From contig JBJXDX010000058.1 of assembly GCA_046154585.1 (NCBI GenBank), forward strand, positions 1-64,000: DNA of 64,000 bases, in the 5' to 3' direction. Both the position numbers and the translations under genes were made by a program. The notes under the pieces were generated by a model. The model ran no database searches. It was not told the DNA's origin and saw only the letters and a program-made list of their open reading frames with translations. Source of the stretch: CADEFX01 sp046154585. Its GTDB lineage: Bacteria > Pseudomonadota > Alphaproteobacteria > Rhizobiales > Hyphomicrobiaceae. Shown here one piece after another: positions 8,583-17,597 of the stretch (the first letter of the stretch is position 1; each line of letters begins with the position of its first letter).

Positions 8583-9944
8583 TCAGCTCTTGAGCCTCCA
8601 GTCGCCGATCTCGGCCTTGGGCAGATCGAGATTATCGCGCAACGTCGGTCCTTTGTACTCCTTGTGATGCAAGCCGCGGCGTTGCAGCTCCGGCACGACG
8701 TAGCGTGTGATGTCCTCGTAGGTGCCCGGCAGCTCAGTAGCGGCGAAGACGAAGCCGTCGCAGCAGTTGTTGAACCACTCCTCGAGCTGATCGGCGACCT
8801 GCTTGGCGTTGCCGCAGAAGCAGGGATGCTCGCCGATGGTGCCGCGCTTGGAATACTTCACGAAGTCGCCCAGCGACGGGTTCTTGTTGCCCGAGAGCAG
8901 GATGACCCGGTCGAGGATGCCGCGCAGGCCGGAAATGTTCTTCAGTTCCTCATCGGTGAAAGGCTGATCCATGGGCTTCGACGCGAAGTCGAAGTTCAGC
9001 GCTTCAGACAGGAGCGCCAGCGCATCGATAGGCTTTGCCATCTTGTCGATCAGCGCACGCTTGTCCTCGGCCATGCTCTGGGTTTCACCGACGATGATAT
9101 AGGTGGCCGGGCAGACGCGGACGCTGTCCGGGTCGCGGCCATAGGCGGCGAGCTGATCCTTGAAGGCCTTGTACTGCTTGCGGCCCATCTCGACCGACGA
9201 ATAGACGCAGAAGACCAGTTCGCCCCAGCGCGCCGCGAAGTCGCGGCCGCGACCGGATTGCCCGGCCTGAATGATGACGGGACGGCCTTGCGGCGACCGC
9301 GGGACCGTGAACGGCCCTTTGGACCGGAACCAGCGCCCCTGGTGGCCGAGTTGGTGCACCTTTTCGGCGTGGGCGAACAGGCCCGAGTCCTTGTCGACGA
9401 CCAAGGCATCGTCTTCCCAGCTGTCCCAATGGCCGAGCACGACCTCCATGAACTCGTCGGCCTTGTCGTAGCGCAGGTCGTGCTCGGGATGCTCGGCCTC
9501 GCCGAAGTTCTGGGCTTCCGACGAGTTCAGCGAGGTGACAACGTTCCAGGCCGCCCGGCCGCCGACCATCAGGTCGAGCGTGGCGAAGACGCGGGCCACG
9601 TGAAACGGCTCGTAGTAGGTCGTCGAATAGGTCGAGCCCAGGCCCAGGTTTTTCGTAGCCATGCCCATGCAGGTGAGGATGGTGCAAGGGTCCATCTTGA
9701 CGACGCGGACTCCGTTGCGCACCGCCTCGACATGGCTGTGGCCGAGGATGTCGGGCATGGCCAGGCGATCATCGAAGAAGCACATATGGAACTTGCCTTC
9801 CTCGAGGGCGCGGGCAATGCGCTGGTAGTATTCGACACCCAGGAAATCGGTGGCCGAGCCCGGGTGCCGCCAGGATCCGACATAGTTGGAGCAGTTCTGG
9901 GCCTGCAGAAAGCCGACCAGCGCCATTTGCCGCGTTTTGCTCAT
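8583..9944 (-). CDS. LLM-class flavin-dependent monooxygenase (NtaA/SnaA/DszA family)
   Basis: Luciferase-like monooxygenase of 453 residues using reduced FMN and oxygen. The family includes nitrilotriacetate monooxygenase NtaA, DszA and dimethylsulfide monooxygenase DmoA. Visible family segments are FFDDRLAMPD near 75, GLGSTYSTTYYEPFHVAR, GRAAWNVVTSLN, RYDKADEFMEVVLGHWDSW and GRPVIIQAGQSGRGRDFAA. The start at 9944 has a GGAGG site; the frame extends to 9983 without one. It is coupled to the flavin reductase gene. Substrate is not predictable by eye: members attack aminopolycarboxylates, sulfones, sulfides and N-heterocycles. Confidence 0.9.
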   Translation of the reverse strand: MSKTRQMALVGFLQAQNCSNYVGSWRHPGSATDFLGVEYYQRIARALEEGKFHMCFFDDRLAMPDILGHSHVEAVRNGVRVVKMDPCTILTCMGMATKNLGLGSTYSTTYYEPFHVARVFATLDLMVGGRAAWNVVTSLNSSEAQNFGEAEHPEHDLRYDKADEFMEVVLGHWDSWEDDALVVDKDSGLFAHAEKVHQLGHQGRWFRSKGPFTVPRSPQGRPVIIQAGQSGRGRDFAARWGELVFCVYSSVEMGRKQYKAFKDQLAAYGRDPDSVRVCPATYIIVGETQSMAEDKRALIDKMAKPIDALALLSEALNFDFASKPMDQPFTDEELKNISGLRGILDRVILLSGNKNPSLGDFVKYSKRGTIGEHPCFCGNAKQVADQLEEWFNNCCDGFVFAATELPGTYEDITRYVVPELQRRGLHHKEYKGPTLRDNLDLPKAEIGDWRLKS

Positions 9945-10122
9945 AGGCCCTTTATCCTCCCGGCGCGGCGTGGTCAGCCGCATGCATTCCGTCTAATGTC
10001 CGGACATCTGATAGCGCGTTTGTGCGCAGGTTGTCATCCAGCGCTGACATGCGGAAAAAGGACGCCCGGCCCCGGCAACCCAGGGTAATATGATCACAAC
10101 CGCGAAAATCGAGGAAGCGCCG

Positions 10123-11655
10123 ATGCTGATGTCTGCCGCGGATTACCGGGAAAGCTTGCGGCGCTACAAACCGCGGGTGTTCGTGAACGGCCAGCGCATC
10201 GAGAGCGTGGCGGACGAGCCCCTTCTGGCTCCGGGCATCGCGGCAACGGGCGTGTGCTACGACTTCGCGCTCATTCCCGAGCATCGGCCGCTGATGACGG
10301 CGCGCCAGGCGACCTCCGGCAAGACCGTCAACCGGATGGTGCACATCAATGAAAACTCCACCGACCTCCTGAGCAAGCTCGAGGCGGTGCGGCTCGTCTG
10401 CCGCGAGTCGGGCTGCGCCATGCGCTACCTGACACACGATGCCGCCAACGGAATTTTCCAGGCCACCAAGCAGATCGAAGCCACGTTCGGAACGGAGCAT
10501 CACGCCCGCTTCGTGACCTACCTGCACCGCATCCAGGACGAGGACCTGACCGTCGGCGTCGCCATGACGGACGCCAAAGGTGACCGGTCCAAGCGGCCGG
10601 GACTCCAGGCCAACCGGGACAGTTATGTGCATATCGCCGAGCGTCGGCCGGACGGCATTGTCATCCGCGGCACCAAGGCGATCGTGACGGCGGCGCCCTA
10701 CGTGCACGAGTTTCTGGTCATGCCGTGCCGCACGATGACGGCGGAGGACACTGACTTCGCCGTCTGTTGCGCGGTGCCGGTCGATGCGGAGGGCGTGACC
10801 ATCATCGCGCGGCCCGCGGGGCGACCGGGAGAGAAGACCGCGAAGTTCTCGTCGAAGTACGGCCAGTCGACCGGTGTCGTGATGTTCGACAACGTGTTCG
10901 TGCCCTGGGATCGCGTGTTTGCTGACGGCCAGCACGAGGAAACGGGGCAGCTCACGACCAACTATGCCACGCACCACCGCCATTCCTGCATCGGCGCGCG
11001 GGCCGGCTTCGGCGATCTGCTGATCGGCGCCGGCGCGTTGATGATCGAAGTCAACGGGCTGGACCCGGACAAGCACGGCCACGTGCGCGATGCCATGATC
11101 GATCTCATCAAGATCGTCGAAGGTTTCTTTGCCTGTGGCGTGGCCGCTTCGGTGTACGCCGTGAAAGACGCGAGCGGCGCGGCGATGCCGGACGCCGTCT
11201 TCTCCAATATCGGCAAGCTGCTGCTGGCGACGCAGATCTACGATATGCACCGGCTGGCGCATTACGTTTCGGGCGGCCTGGTGGTGGCGCTGCCGGGACC
11301 CGACGAGGACCACAATCCGGAAACGGCGGGTTCACTGGCAGCGGTGCTCGCCGGACGCGCCGACATTCCGGCGTCCTCGCGCATGGAGGCAGCGCGGCTG
11401 GTCGAGGACCTGACGGCATCCCACACCGGCGGCTGGATGTCGCTCATCTCGTTGCACGGCGGCGGCAGCCCCGAGGCCATGAAGCGCGAGATCTGGCGCA
11501 ACTATCCGGTCGGCGAGAAGGCCGCCATGGTGGAGAAGCTGCTGGACCGCGGCATCCTCGACGAGGGGCAGCGCGTCTCGAAACAGCCCGGGCGCTGTTG
11601 TGCCACCGGATGCGAGGTGCCGAAGGTGGCGCGCCTCGAGGATGCCGCCGAATAG
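10123..11655 (+). CDS. 4-hydroxyphenylacetate 3-hydroxylase / 4-hydroxybutyryl-CoA dehydratase superfamily protein
   Basis: A 510-residue member of the acyl-CoA dehydrogenase-fold HpaB/AbfD superfamily. The opening MLMSAADYRESLRRYKPRVF, the AMTDAKGDRSKRP block, GIVIRGTKA and VMFDNVFVPWDRVF match the flavin-dependent hydroxylase/dehydratase pattern and look closer to AbfD than to HpaB. Of the four AbfD cluster ligands as I recall them (C99, C103, H292, C299), by-eye alignment keeps only the first (C98) and the His (H285). C103 is Tyr102 and C299 is Ala292, but C93 and C289 lie close by. The tail adds GRCCATGC. The start at 10123 has GAGGAA upstream; an in-frame ATG also exists at 10090. Hydroxylase or dehydratase activity cannot be decided. 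Confidence 0.8.
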   Translation: MLMSAADYRESLRRYKPRVFVNGQRIESVADEPLLAPGIAATGVCYDFALIPEHRPLMTARQATSGKTVNRMVHINENSTDLLSKLEAVRLVCRESGCAMRYLTHDAANGIFQATKQIEATFGTEHHARFVTYLHRIQDEDLTVGVAMTDAKGDRSKRPGLQANRDSYVHIAERRPDGIVIRGTKAIVTAAPYVHEFLVMPCRTMTAEDTDFAVCCAVPVDAEGVTIIARPAGRPGEKTAKFSSKYGQSTGVVMFDNVFVPWDRVFADGQHEETGQLTTNYATHHRHSCIGARAGFGDLLIGAGALMIEVNGLDPDKHGHVRDAMIDLIKIVEGFFACGVAASVYAVKDASGAAMPDAVFSNIGKLLLATQIYDMHRLAHYVSGGLVVALPGPDEDHNPETAGSLAAVLAGRADIPASSRMEAARLVEDLTASHTGGWMSLISLHGGGSPEAMKREIWRNYPVGEKAAMVEKLLDRGILDEGQRVSKQPGRCCATGCEVPKVARLEDAAE

Positions 11656-11663
11656 CCAGGCGC

Positions 11664-13280
11664 TCACATGCGGGCGAAGCGACCTTTCAAATCCTTGATG
11701 ATCTCGCGGGCCGCGTTGTGGCCCGGCAAGCCCGTCACGCCGCCACCCGGATGTGCACCCGAGCCGCACAGATAGAGACCCGGCAGCGGCATGCGGTAGT
11801 CGGCATAGCCAAGGACGGGGCGCGCCGAGAACAGCTGATCCAAAGACAACTGGCCGTGAAAGATGTCGCCATCGATCAGACCGAACCGATGCTCCAGGTC
11901 CGCCGGCGACAGGATCTGGCGCGCGATGACGGCACGGCGGAAGTTGGGCGCGTGCTCGGTGATGGTATCAATCACCAGATCGGCGAACGCGTGCTTCTCG
12001 GCGATGTTGCGCCAGCTTCGGCCTTCTGGCAGATGCGGGGCTACGTGCTGCACGAACAGGCTGGCGACGTGTTGGCCTTTTGGCGCGAGGCTGTCGTCCA
12101 GCGTCGAGGGGATCAGCATTTCGACTACGGGCCTGGATGACCAGCCATTGGCGCGCGCGTCGAGCCAGGCGCGCTCCAGATACTCGACCGTCGGACCGAT
12201 GACGATGCCGGCGCCGTGGTGATCCTGCTGGCTGGTCCCTGGCCGGCAGCGAAAGTCTGGCAGTTCGGCCAATGCCACGTTCATGCGAAACGTGCCCGAG
12301 CCGGTCTTGATGTGCATGAACCGGCGGCTGACGGCCTCGGGCACGCTGCCGGCGGGAATCAGGTCGCGGAACAGCAGCTTCGGCCCGACGTTGGCGGCGA
12401 TGCGACGCGCGCGCAGGGCCTCGCCGCCGGCCAGAACGACGCCCGTCGCATTGCCGTTCTCGATCAGAACCCGCTTCACCGCTGCGCCGGTTCGGATGAT
12501 CGCACCGGCGGCCTCAGCCGAGCGGCGCAAGGCCTCGCTGATGGCGCCCATGCCTCCGATGGCGTGCCCCCACACACCGGCCTTGCCGTTCACCTCGCCG
12601 AAGCAGTGATGCAGCAGAACGTACGCTGTGCCCGGGGTATAGGGCGAGACGTAGGCGCCGACGATGCCGTCGAAGGCGAAGGCGCCCTTCACGATCTCAC
12701 TCTCGAACCACTGGGACAGGAAGTCCGCCGCGCTTTTCGTGAACAGATCGAGGACCAGACGCTGGTCCTCCATCGGCAGACGATAAAGCCGGCGACCGGC
12801 AATGGCCGCATGCACGACGCCCATCAGACCGCCGCCGGCGTTGGGCGGCGTCTGCAGCGCCAGATCACGCAGCACTGCCGTGGCGCGCTCGAGCGCCGCG
12901 TCGTAGGCCGGCAGCCGCTCGGCATCTGCCGTCGAGAACGCGGCGATGGCGGCCTGACGCTTGGCCGAACCATACGGCATCAGCAGCGACCGGCGCTCGT
13001 CCACCGGCCAGAAATTGGCGACGGGACGCTCCACGATCCGCAACCCGTGCTGCGGCAGCTCGAGATCGGCGATCACCTTCGGATTGAGAAGGCTGACAGT
13101 GTAGCTCGCCACCGAATTGCGGAAACCCGGGTGGAACTCCTCGGTGATCGCCGCGCCGCCGACGGCTGTATGCTTCTCGAGCACCACGACCGACAGCCCC
13201 GCGCGCGCCAGATAGGCGGCACAGGCCAAACCGTTGTGACCGCCACCGATGACGGCAACGTCGTGGTATTGCTCGCTCAT
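11664..13280 (-). CDS. CrtI/PYROXD2-like FAD-dependent oxidoreductase
   Basis: FAD enzyme of 538 residues in the phytoene desaturase-related group. It begins with the Rossmann motif VAVIGGGHNGLACAAYLARAG (GxGxxG) followed by VVVLEKHTAVGGAA, and ends with the FAD-closing LYLCGSGAHPGGGVTGLPGHNAA, both diagnostic. No carotenoid genes are nearby, so a carotenoid role is not indicated; the PYROXD2 group is of unknown substrate. ATG at 13280 is the family start; the frame runs upstream to 13385. It is convergent with the HpaB/AbfD-like gene, 8 bases apart, and may be part of the same catabolic block. Confidence 0.88.
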   Translation of the reverse strand: MSEQYHDVAVIGGGHNGLACAAYLARAGLSVVVLEKHTAVGGAAITEEFHPGFRNSVASYTVSLLNPKVIADLELPQHGLRIVERPVANFWPVDERRSLLMPYGSAKRQAAIAAFSTADAERLPAYDAALERATAVLRDLALQTPPNAGGGLMGVVHAAIAGRRLYRLPMEDQRLVLDLFTKSAADFLSQWFESEIVKGAFAFDGIVGAYVSPYTPGTAYVLLHHCFGEVNGKAGVWGHAIGGMGAISEALRRSAEAAGAIIRTGAAVKRVLIENGNATGVVLAGGEALRARRIAANVGPKLLFRDLIPAGSVPEAVSRRFMHIKTGSGTFRMNVALAELPDFRCRPGTSQQDHHGAGIVIGPTVEYLERAWLDARANGWSSRPVVEMLIPSTLDDSLAPKGQHVASLFVQHVAPHLPEGRSWRNIAEKHAFADLVIDTITEHAPNFRRAVIARQILSPADLEHRFGLIDGDIFHGQLSLDQLFSARPVLGYADYRMPLPGLYLCGSGAHPGGGVTGLPGHNAAREIIKDLKGRFARM

Positions 13281-13606
13281 TTGCTGGCTCACAGAACGGA
13301 AACGCCCGATGCACGCACGCGTTGCAGGGAGCCGGCAGCAAAAGAGCCCCCCGCAAACGAAGGGCTCCTCTGCCCGCTGCCGCACACTTGGCCCCGCTCC
13401 AAATGTCCAAGCGGGCCTCTCGCGCAGGACACGGTGGAGTCACATTGCATGCGCGCGCCGCATCTGTCCACCCGATGATTAAGCTCAACGCAAAGCTGTG
13501 CACATCGTCGCGCCAGTCTCTGCCGGAAACGTGCGCATCCGACCCGGATTGCCGCGACGGCCTCAGCGATGCTACGACCAGAAGACGATAAGAGCTGGAG
13601 CCCGCG
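13281..13606. other. Intergenic region between divergent oxidoreductase genes
   Basis: No convincing gene. It holds the promoters for the divergent FAD oxidoreductase (minus) and hydroxyacid dehydrogenase (plus). A weak hairpin, GAGCCC at 13344-13349 with GGGCTC at 13362-13367 and a 12-base loop, has no T-tract, so it is not called as a terminator. Reading frames here are continuations of neighbours on the opposite strand. Confidence 0.5.
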
Positions 13607-14581
13607 ATGACAAAACCCGCACTGCTTTCGACTGGTCCGATGATGCCACTGATCGCAGATCAGATCGAACCTGCATTCGAGGTGCACTGGATGCACAAGA
13701 CCGGCGACGTCAACGCCATGATCGCGGAGGTGGGCCCGCGCATCGAAGCCGTCTGCACGGGCTCCCATACCGGGGTCAAGACGGACGCGGCGCTCATTGC
13801 CAAGTTGCCGAGGCTGAAGATCATCAGCAATTTCGGTGTCGGGTACGACACGATCGACGTTCCAGCCGCCGTCAAGCAGGGAGTCATTATCTCCAATACA
13901 CCCGACGTGCTGAACGAGGAGGTGGCCGATACCGCGCTGGGCCTGCTTCTCTCCACGGTTCGGGAATTGTCCAAGGCCGAGGCCTACATGCGCGCGGGTC
14001 GCTGGCCGGTCGAGGGCGACTACCGGCTGACGCCGGCGAGCCTGCGCGACCGCACGATCGGCATGATGGGTCTCGGCCGGATCGGCAAGGCCATCACGCG
14101 CCGGCTGGAAGCTTTCGGGCTTCCCATCAGCTACTACTCGCGCAGCAAGCAGGCGGGCGTCTCCTACCCGCACTATGCCGATCTGACGGCGTTGGCGCGC
14201 GACGTGGATACGCTGATCGCCATTTTGCCCGGCGGTCCTGCGACCCAGAACATCGTCAATACCGAGGTGCTGAACGCGCTGGGGCCGCGCGGCATCTTCA
14301 TCAACATGGCGCGCGGATCGATCGTCGACGAGGCGGCGCTGATTGCGGCCCTCAAGAACCGGACGATTCTAGCGGCAGGGCTCGACGTCTTCTGGAACGA
14401 GCCGAAGGTCAATCCGGAGTTTCTGACATTGGAGAACGTGACGCTTCTCCCGCACGTCGGCTCGGCCTCGGTCTTCACGCGCGACCAGATGGGACAGCTC
14501 GTCGTCGACAACCTCATCCTGTATCGCGACCGCAAACCGCCGGTGACTCCGGTGCCCGATACGCCGTTCAAGGGATGGTAG
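13607..14581 (+). CDS. D-isomer-specific 2-hydroxyacid dehydrogenase
   Basis: NAD(P)-dependent reductase of 2-oxo acids such as glyoxylate or hydroxypyruvate, 324 residues. It has the cofactor motif MMGLGRIGKAITRRLEAFG (GxGxxG, about 155-173). The catalytic set is complete: Arg in NMARGSIVDE (about 233), Glu in DVFWNEPKV and His in LLPHVGSAS (about 285). It could be a glyoxylate/hydroxypyruvate reductase, but substrate specificity in this family is not readable from sequence. It is a single gene on the plus strand at the end of the catabolic block. Confidence 0.92.
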   Translation: MTKPALLSTGPMMPLIADQIEPAFEVHWMHKTGDVNAMIAEVGPRIEAVCTGSHTGVKTDAALIAKLPRLKIISNFGVGYDTIDVPAAVKQGVIISNTPDVLNEEVADTALGLLLSTVRELSKAEAYMRAGRWPVEGDYRLTPASLRDRTIGMMGLGRIGKAITRRLEAFGLPISYYSRSKQAGVSYPHYADLTALARDVDTLIAILPGGPATQNIVNTEVLNALGPRGIFINMARGSIVDEAALIAALKNRTILAAGLDVFWNEPKVNPEFLTLENVTLLPHVGSASVFTRDQMGQLVVDNLILYRDRKPPVTPVPDTPFKGW

Positions 14582-14618
14582 GGGCAAGCCGGATCACTTT
14601 TTCACGAGACGACATTTC

Positions 14619-14634
14619 TTAAGCGGGCCTTAAC
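14619..14634 (+). promoter_or_regulatory. CtrA box upstream of the PilZ gene
   Basis: TTAAGCGGGCCTTAAC is an exact TTAA-N7-TTAAC, the full consensus for the cell-cycle regulator CtrA. It sits 86 bases before the PilZ start in a GC-rich region where TTAA is rare. Function is inferred; only the sequence match and position are seen. Confidence 0.65.
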
Positions 14635-14719
14635 TGCGTTCGTGTAAATTTCGACATATTGAGTTGGCTCGAGGTGGGCAAGAGACCATCTACAGCTTGC
14701 GCAATCAGGAGTAAGTGCG

Positions 14720-15142
14720 TTGTCACTCGTGCGGCAGCCCATAGGGACGGTCGTCCAGCTTCATTCGCAAAGCAGCGCAGTCGCGAAAGTCGACGGCGAC
14801 GCACGCGTGGCTTTGCGCCGTCGCGTCCTCAAGGCGGGCGTTGTCGCCTACAACGATCGCCACGTCACCCTGCCCTGCACCGTGCGCGATCTGTCCGCCA
14901 CTGGCGCCCGCGTACGCGTGGAAGGTTCCATCAGCGCGCCGGATACGTTCGAGCTGATGATCGACATCGACGGTTTTGAAGCCAACTGCCAGGTCGTCTG
15001 GCGCAAGAGCAACGAGATCGGCGTGCGTTTCCTGGGCGCGCCGCGCATGGTGGCGCCAAAGCGAACCCAAGTCATCAACCCGATGCTGCCGACGCCGAAA
15101 GCGTCGCTGCGCCGCCAGCCCAAGCCCGGCGAAACGATCTGA
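14720..15142 (+). CDS. PilZ-domain protein (putative c-di-GMP receptor)
   Basis: A 140-residue protein with one PilZ domain. The N-terminal RRRVLKAGVVAYND corresponds to the RxxxR arginine motif that binds cyclic-di-GMP, and CTVRDLSATGARVRVEG to the (D/N)xSxxG motif, so both ligand motifs are present. The tail is basic and rich in Lys, Arg and Pro. The start is a TTG at 14720 with an AGGAG site at 14707-14711. An upstream CtrA box suggests cell-cycle control, as for motility or polar-development genes. Target unknown. Confidence 0.85.
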   Translation: MSLVRQPIGTVVQLHSQSSAVAKVDGDARVALRRRVLKAGVVAYNDRHVTLPCTVRDLSATGARVRVEGSISAPDTFELMIDIDGFEANCQVVWRKSNEIGVRFLGAPRMVAPKRTQVINPMLPTPKASLRRQPKPGETI

Positions 15143-15165
15143 GCCTCGCGGACCTCAGAACCAGC

Positions 15166-15750
15166 TCAGCTCGCGTGCTTCTGCAGAAACTGCTCCTTGC
15201 CCAGCACCATCATCACGTGATCGGCCGAGAACATATCGGCGTAGTGCAGCACATAGGCGGCATAACCCCGGTTGCGAAACGGCATCTTGGGCGAGTGCGT
15301 CGCCACCACGCTGATGATCTCGTGCGAGAAGCCCAGTTCCTTGAGCAGCATGGCGCCGACGACGCCGTGCGGGATCTCCTTGGACAGGGTCGAGCCAACG
15401 ACCGCGCCACCCTCGCGCACATACATGAGCGGCTTGTCCACGTCGTGCAGGATCAGGATTGGAACCAGGAGTTCGTTGGCGAGATCGACGTTCCAGTCGG
15501 CCTTGGCGCGCTTTGCCAAATCGATGCCGGCGCGGGTGACCTCATTGACGTGGTGCATCAGGGGATAGTCGGCACCGGCGCTCCACGGCATGTCCTCCAG
15601 GCGCTCGTAGGGGCTCGAAGCCCACGTGCTGACCCACGCCGTGACCACGCGGTCGCGCATCTCGAGGGCTAAGAGATCGAGGCCGAACAGACACTCCTCG
15701 ACCGCCTTGCGGCGCGCGTTGCTCGTCTTGTCGATGACGTACGGACTCAA
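15166..15750 (-). CDS. HD-domain metal-dependent phosphohydrolase-like protein
   Basis: A 194-residue HD-superfamily protein. Candidate metal ligands follow the H...HD...H...H...D pattern: MHHVNEVTRAG (about 67), LILHDVDKP (about 101), IPHGVVGAML, VATHSPKMPF and LHYADMFSADH. Such proteins hydrolyse phosphate esters or nucleotides. It begins 69 bases after the end of the solute-binding protein gene on the same strand and may share its message. Substrate is not recognisable. It is distinct from the RelA/SpoT-type HD protein in the urease operon. Confidence 0.75.
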   Translation of the reverse strand: MSPYVIDKTSNARRKAVEECLFGLDLLALEMRDRVVTAWVSTWASSPYERLEDMPWSAGADYPLMHHVNEVTRAGIDLAKRAKADWNVDLANELLVPILILHDVDKPLMYVREGGAVVGSTLSKEIPHGVVGAMLLKELGFSHEIISVVATHSPKMPFRNRGYAAYVLHYADMFSADHVMMVLGKEQFLQKHAS

Positions 15751-15819
15751 ACAGACCTCCCCGATTTTTTTCTTGGAATGGCGTCCTGCTGGGAAGGTAG
15801 CAGCAGGACGCCGGTCTGC

Positions 15820-17400
15820 CTACTGATCGAGCCACACGCCGATCAGATCCTGGCCCTGGAAGTGGCTGGCGGACATGTGCCAGCCTTTGACCTTCTTGTG
15901 ATGCACAATGATGCGCTGCCACCAGTGCACGGTCAGGCTGTAGTTCTCCGTAAGCAGGTGCTTCTCGAACTCGTGCACGAGGGCCTTGCGCTTGGCGACA
16001 TCGAGCGTCCGGTTCTGCTGATCCCACAGATCGTCCAGCTTGGTGTCGGTGTGACGGGAGTAGCTGATCGGCGACTTCTTGTTCGTCAGATACGATTGAT
16101 GCTGCGCCGTGACATCGTCGGCGGGCACCGTCACGGGATACATGGCGACATCAAACTTCCCGTCGACCAGATTGCCGAAGTAGGGGGTGGTCTCGACCTG
16201 CGAGTGCTCGGCTGTCACACCAATACGACGCCACTGGTCGATCAGGAACACCCCAACGGGCGTGTAGGGCTCGGCCAGCGTACGATTGTGCAGCTGAAAT
16301 TTCAGGTTCTCTTGCCCCGCCTCCTTCAGCAGGCGCCTGGCCTCGGCACGCGACTTCTCGATATCCCGCCCGTAACCCGGGATCTTCTCGATCTCCGATT
16401 CCGGCAGCGCATACTCGTAGCCGGGCCGCAGCATGCCGCCCGTCGCTTTCACGATGGTGATCTTGGAGAGCGCCTCGTTGCCATTCCAGCGATCGATCGC
16501 CAGCGAGAGCGCACGTCGCACCCGCGGATCGTCGAACGGCTTTTTGGACGTATTGAAGATGACGATGTCGTTGGTCGCCCACGGCCCTTCATGCAGAACG
16601 AACTTGTCCTTGTCGGCCGAGTTCATGAGCTGATCGCGCTCGCTCGGCGTGCGGCCGCGAAACTCTACGTCGAACTGTCCCCCGAGTAGTCCCGGAACGA
16701 CAGCGCCAGTTTTCACAAAATAGGCCTTGTAGCCGTCGAGGTATGGCAATCCGTTGCGGAAGTAGCCATCGAAGCGCTTGGTCGTAAGATGTGAGCCGCG
16801 CACGTACTCCACGAACTGATAGGCGCCAGAGCCCAGGATGTTCTGCTCTGGGAATTTCGGGTCCTCCTTGATCTTGGCCGCGCTGTAGATGCAGTTGAAG
16901 GGCGACGCCAGGACGTCGAGCATCGATGCACTGATCTCGCTGAGCCGGAAGATGATTGTCGCCGGATCGGGCGCCTCAATGCTCTTCACGATCGAATACG
17001 CGGACTTGCGCAGAGAGACCACGCCAGTCGGCGGGTTGGCGATGCGATCGAATGACGCCTTCACATCGGCGGAGGTCAGAGGCGAGCCGTCGTGAAATTT
17101 GACGCCTTCGTGCAGCTTGAAGGTATAGGTCAATCCATCGTCGGCCGCATCCCAGCTCTTGGCAAGGTCGCCGACAATCTTGCCGCCCTGGCTGCTGTCG
17201 TATTTGACGAGGTAGGAGAACATCGGGCTGATGGGATGCAGCAGCGCAAACGTCTGCGAGGCATGGCAATCGTAATTTGGCGGTTCAGCCGTGACCGCAA
17301 AATTCAATATGCCGCCGCGCTTTGGCGTTTCCGCGGTGGCGGTCGAACTCGGGGCAAGGACAAACGCAATAGCTGCAGCGGCCGCAAAACCAGACTTCAT
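15820..17400 (-). CDS. ABC transporter substrate-binding protein, family 5
   Basis: Periplasmic solute-binding protein of 526 residues in the peptide/nickel/opine family (SBP_bac_5). A signal peptide is visible (MKSGFAAAAAIAFVLAPSS, cleavage near 23-25). The mature start RGGILNFAV, the DGLTYTFKLHEGVKFHDG block (about 95-112) and DDPRVRRALSLAIDRW are typical. No permease or ATPase gene is adjacent, so this is an orphan component or works with a distant transporter. Ligand unknown. Confidence 0.9.
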   Translation of the reverse strand: MKSGFAAAAAIAFVLAPSSTATAETPKRGGILNFAVTAEPPNYDCHASQTFALLHPISPMFSYLVKYDSSQGGKIVGDLAKSWDAADDGLTYTFKLHEGVKFHDGSPLTSADVKASFDRIANPPTGVVSLRKSAYSIVKSIEAPDPATIIFRLSEISASMLDVLASPFNCIYSAAKIKEDPKFPEQNILGSGAYQFVEYVRGSHLTTKRFDGYFRNGLPYLDGYKAYFVKTGAVVPGLLGGQFDVEFRGRTPSERDQLMNSADKDKFVLHEGPWATNDIVIFNTSKKPFDDPRVRRALSLAIDRWNGNEALSKITIVKATGGMLRPGYEYALPESEIEKIPGYGRDIEKSRAEARRLLKEAGQENLKFQLHNRTLAEPYTPVGVFLIDQWRRIGVTAEHSQVETTPYFGNLVDGKFDVAMYPVTVPADDVTAQHQSYLTNKKSPISYSRHTDTKLDDLWDQQNRTLDVAKRKALVHEFEKHLLTENYSLTVHWWQRIIVHHKKVKGWHMSASHFQGQDLIGVWLDQ

Positions 17401-17597
17401 TCAAACCTCCCTTTAGCGCTCGCCATTTTATTGATTGTATCCCCGGCGTGCCACGAACCTGGCTTCGCGCGGGAGCTTTGGGACCGGGGGGCAACGGCGC
17501 CGCCCCGCATCAGCCACGATGGCTGACGTCCGCGGTCAGATTAATGGACGCAGGCGATTGGTCAAATGAAACGTTGCAAGGGGCTGACCGGGCAGCC

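Noticed and set aside
8664..10088. A 474-codon plus-strand frame opposite the LLM monooxygenase gene
   Set aside because: It is a shadow of the real gene, with no recognisable fold.
13338..13370. Hairpin in the divergent gap before the hydroxyacid dehydrogenase gene
   Set aside because: It has only a 6-bp stem, a 12-base loop and no T-tract, and neither neighbouring gene ends there.
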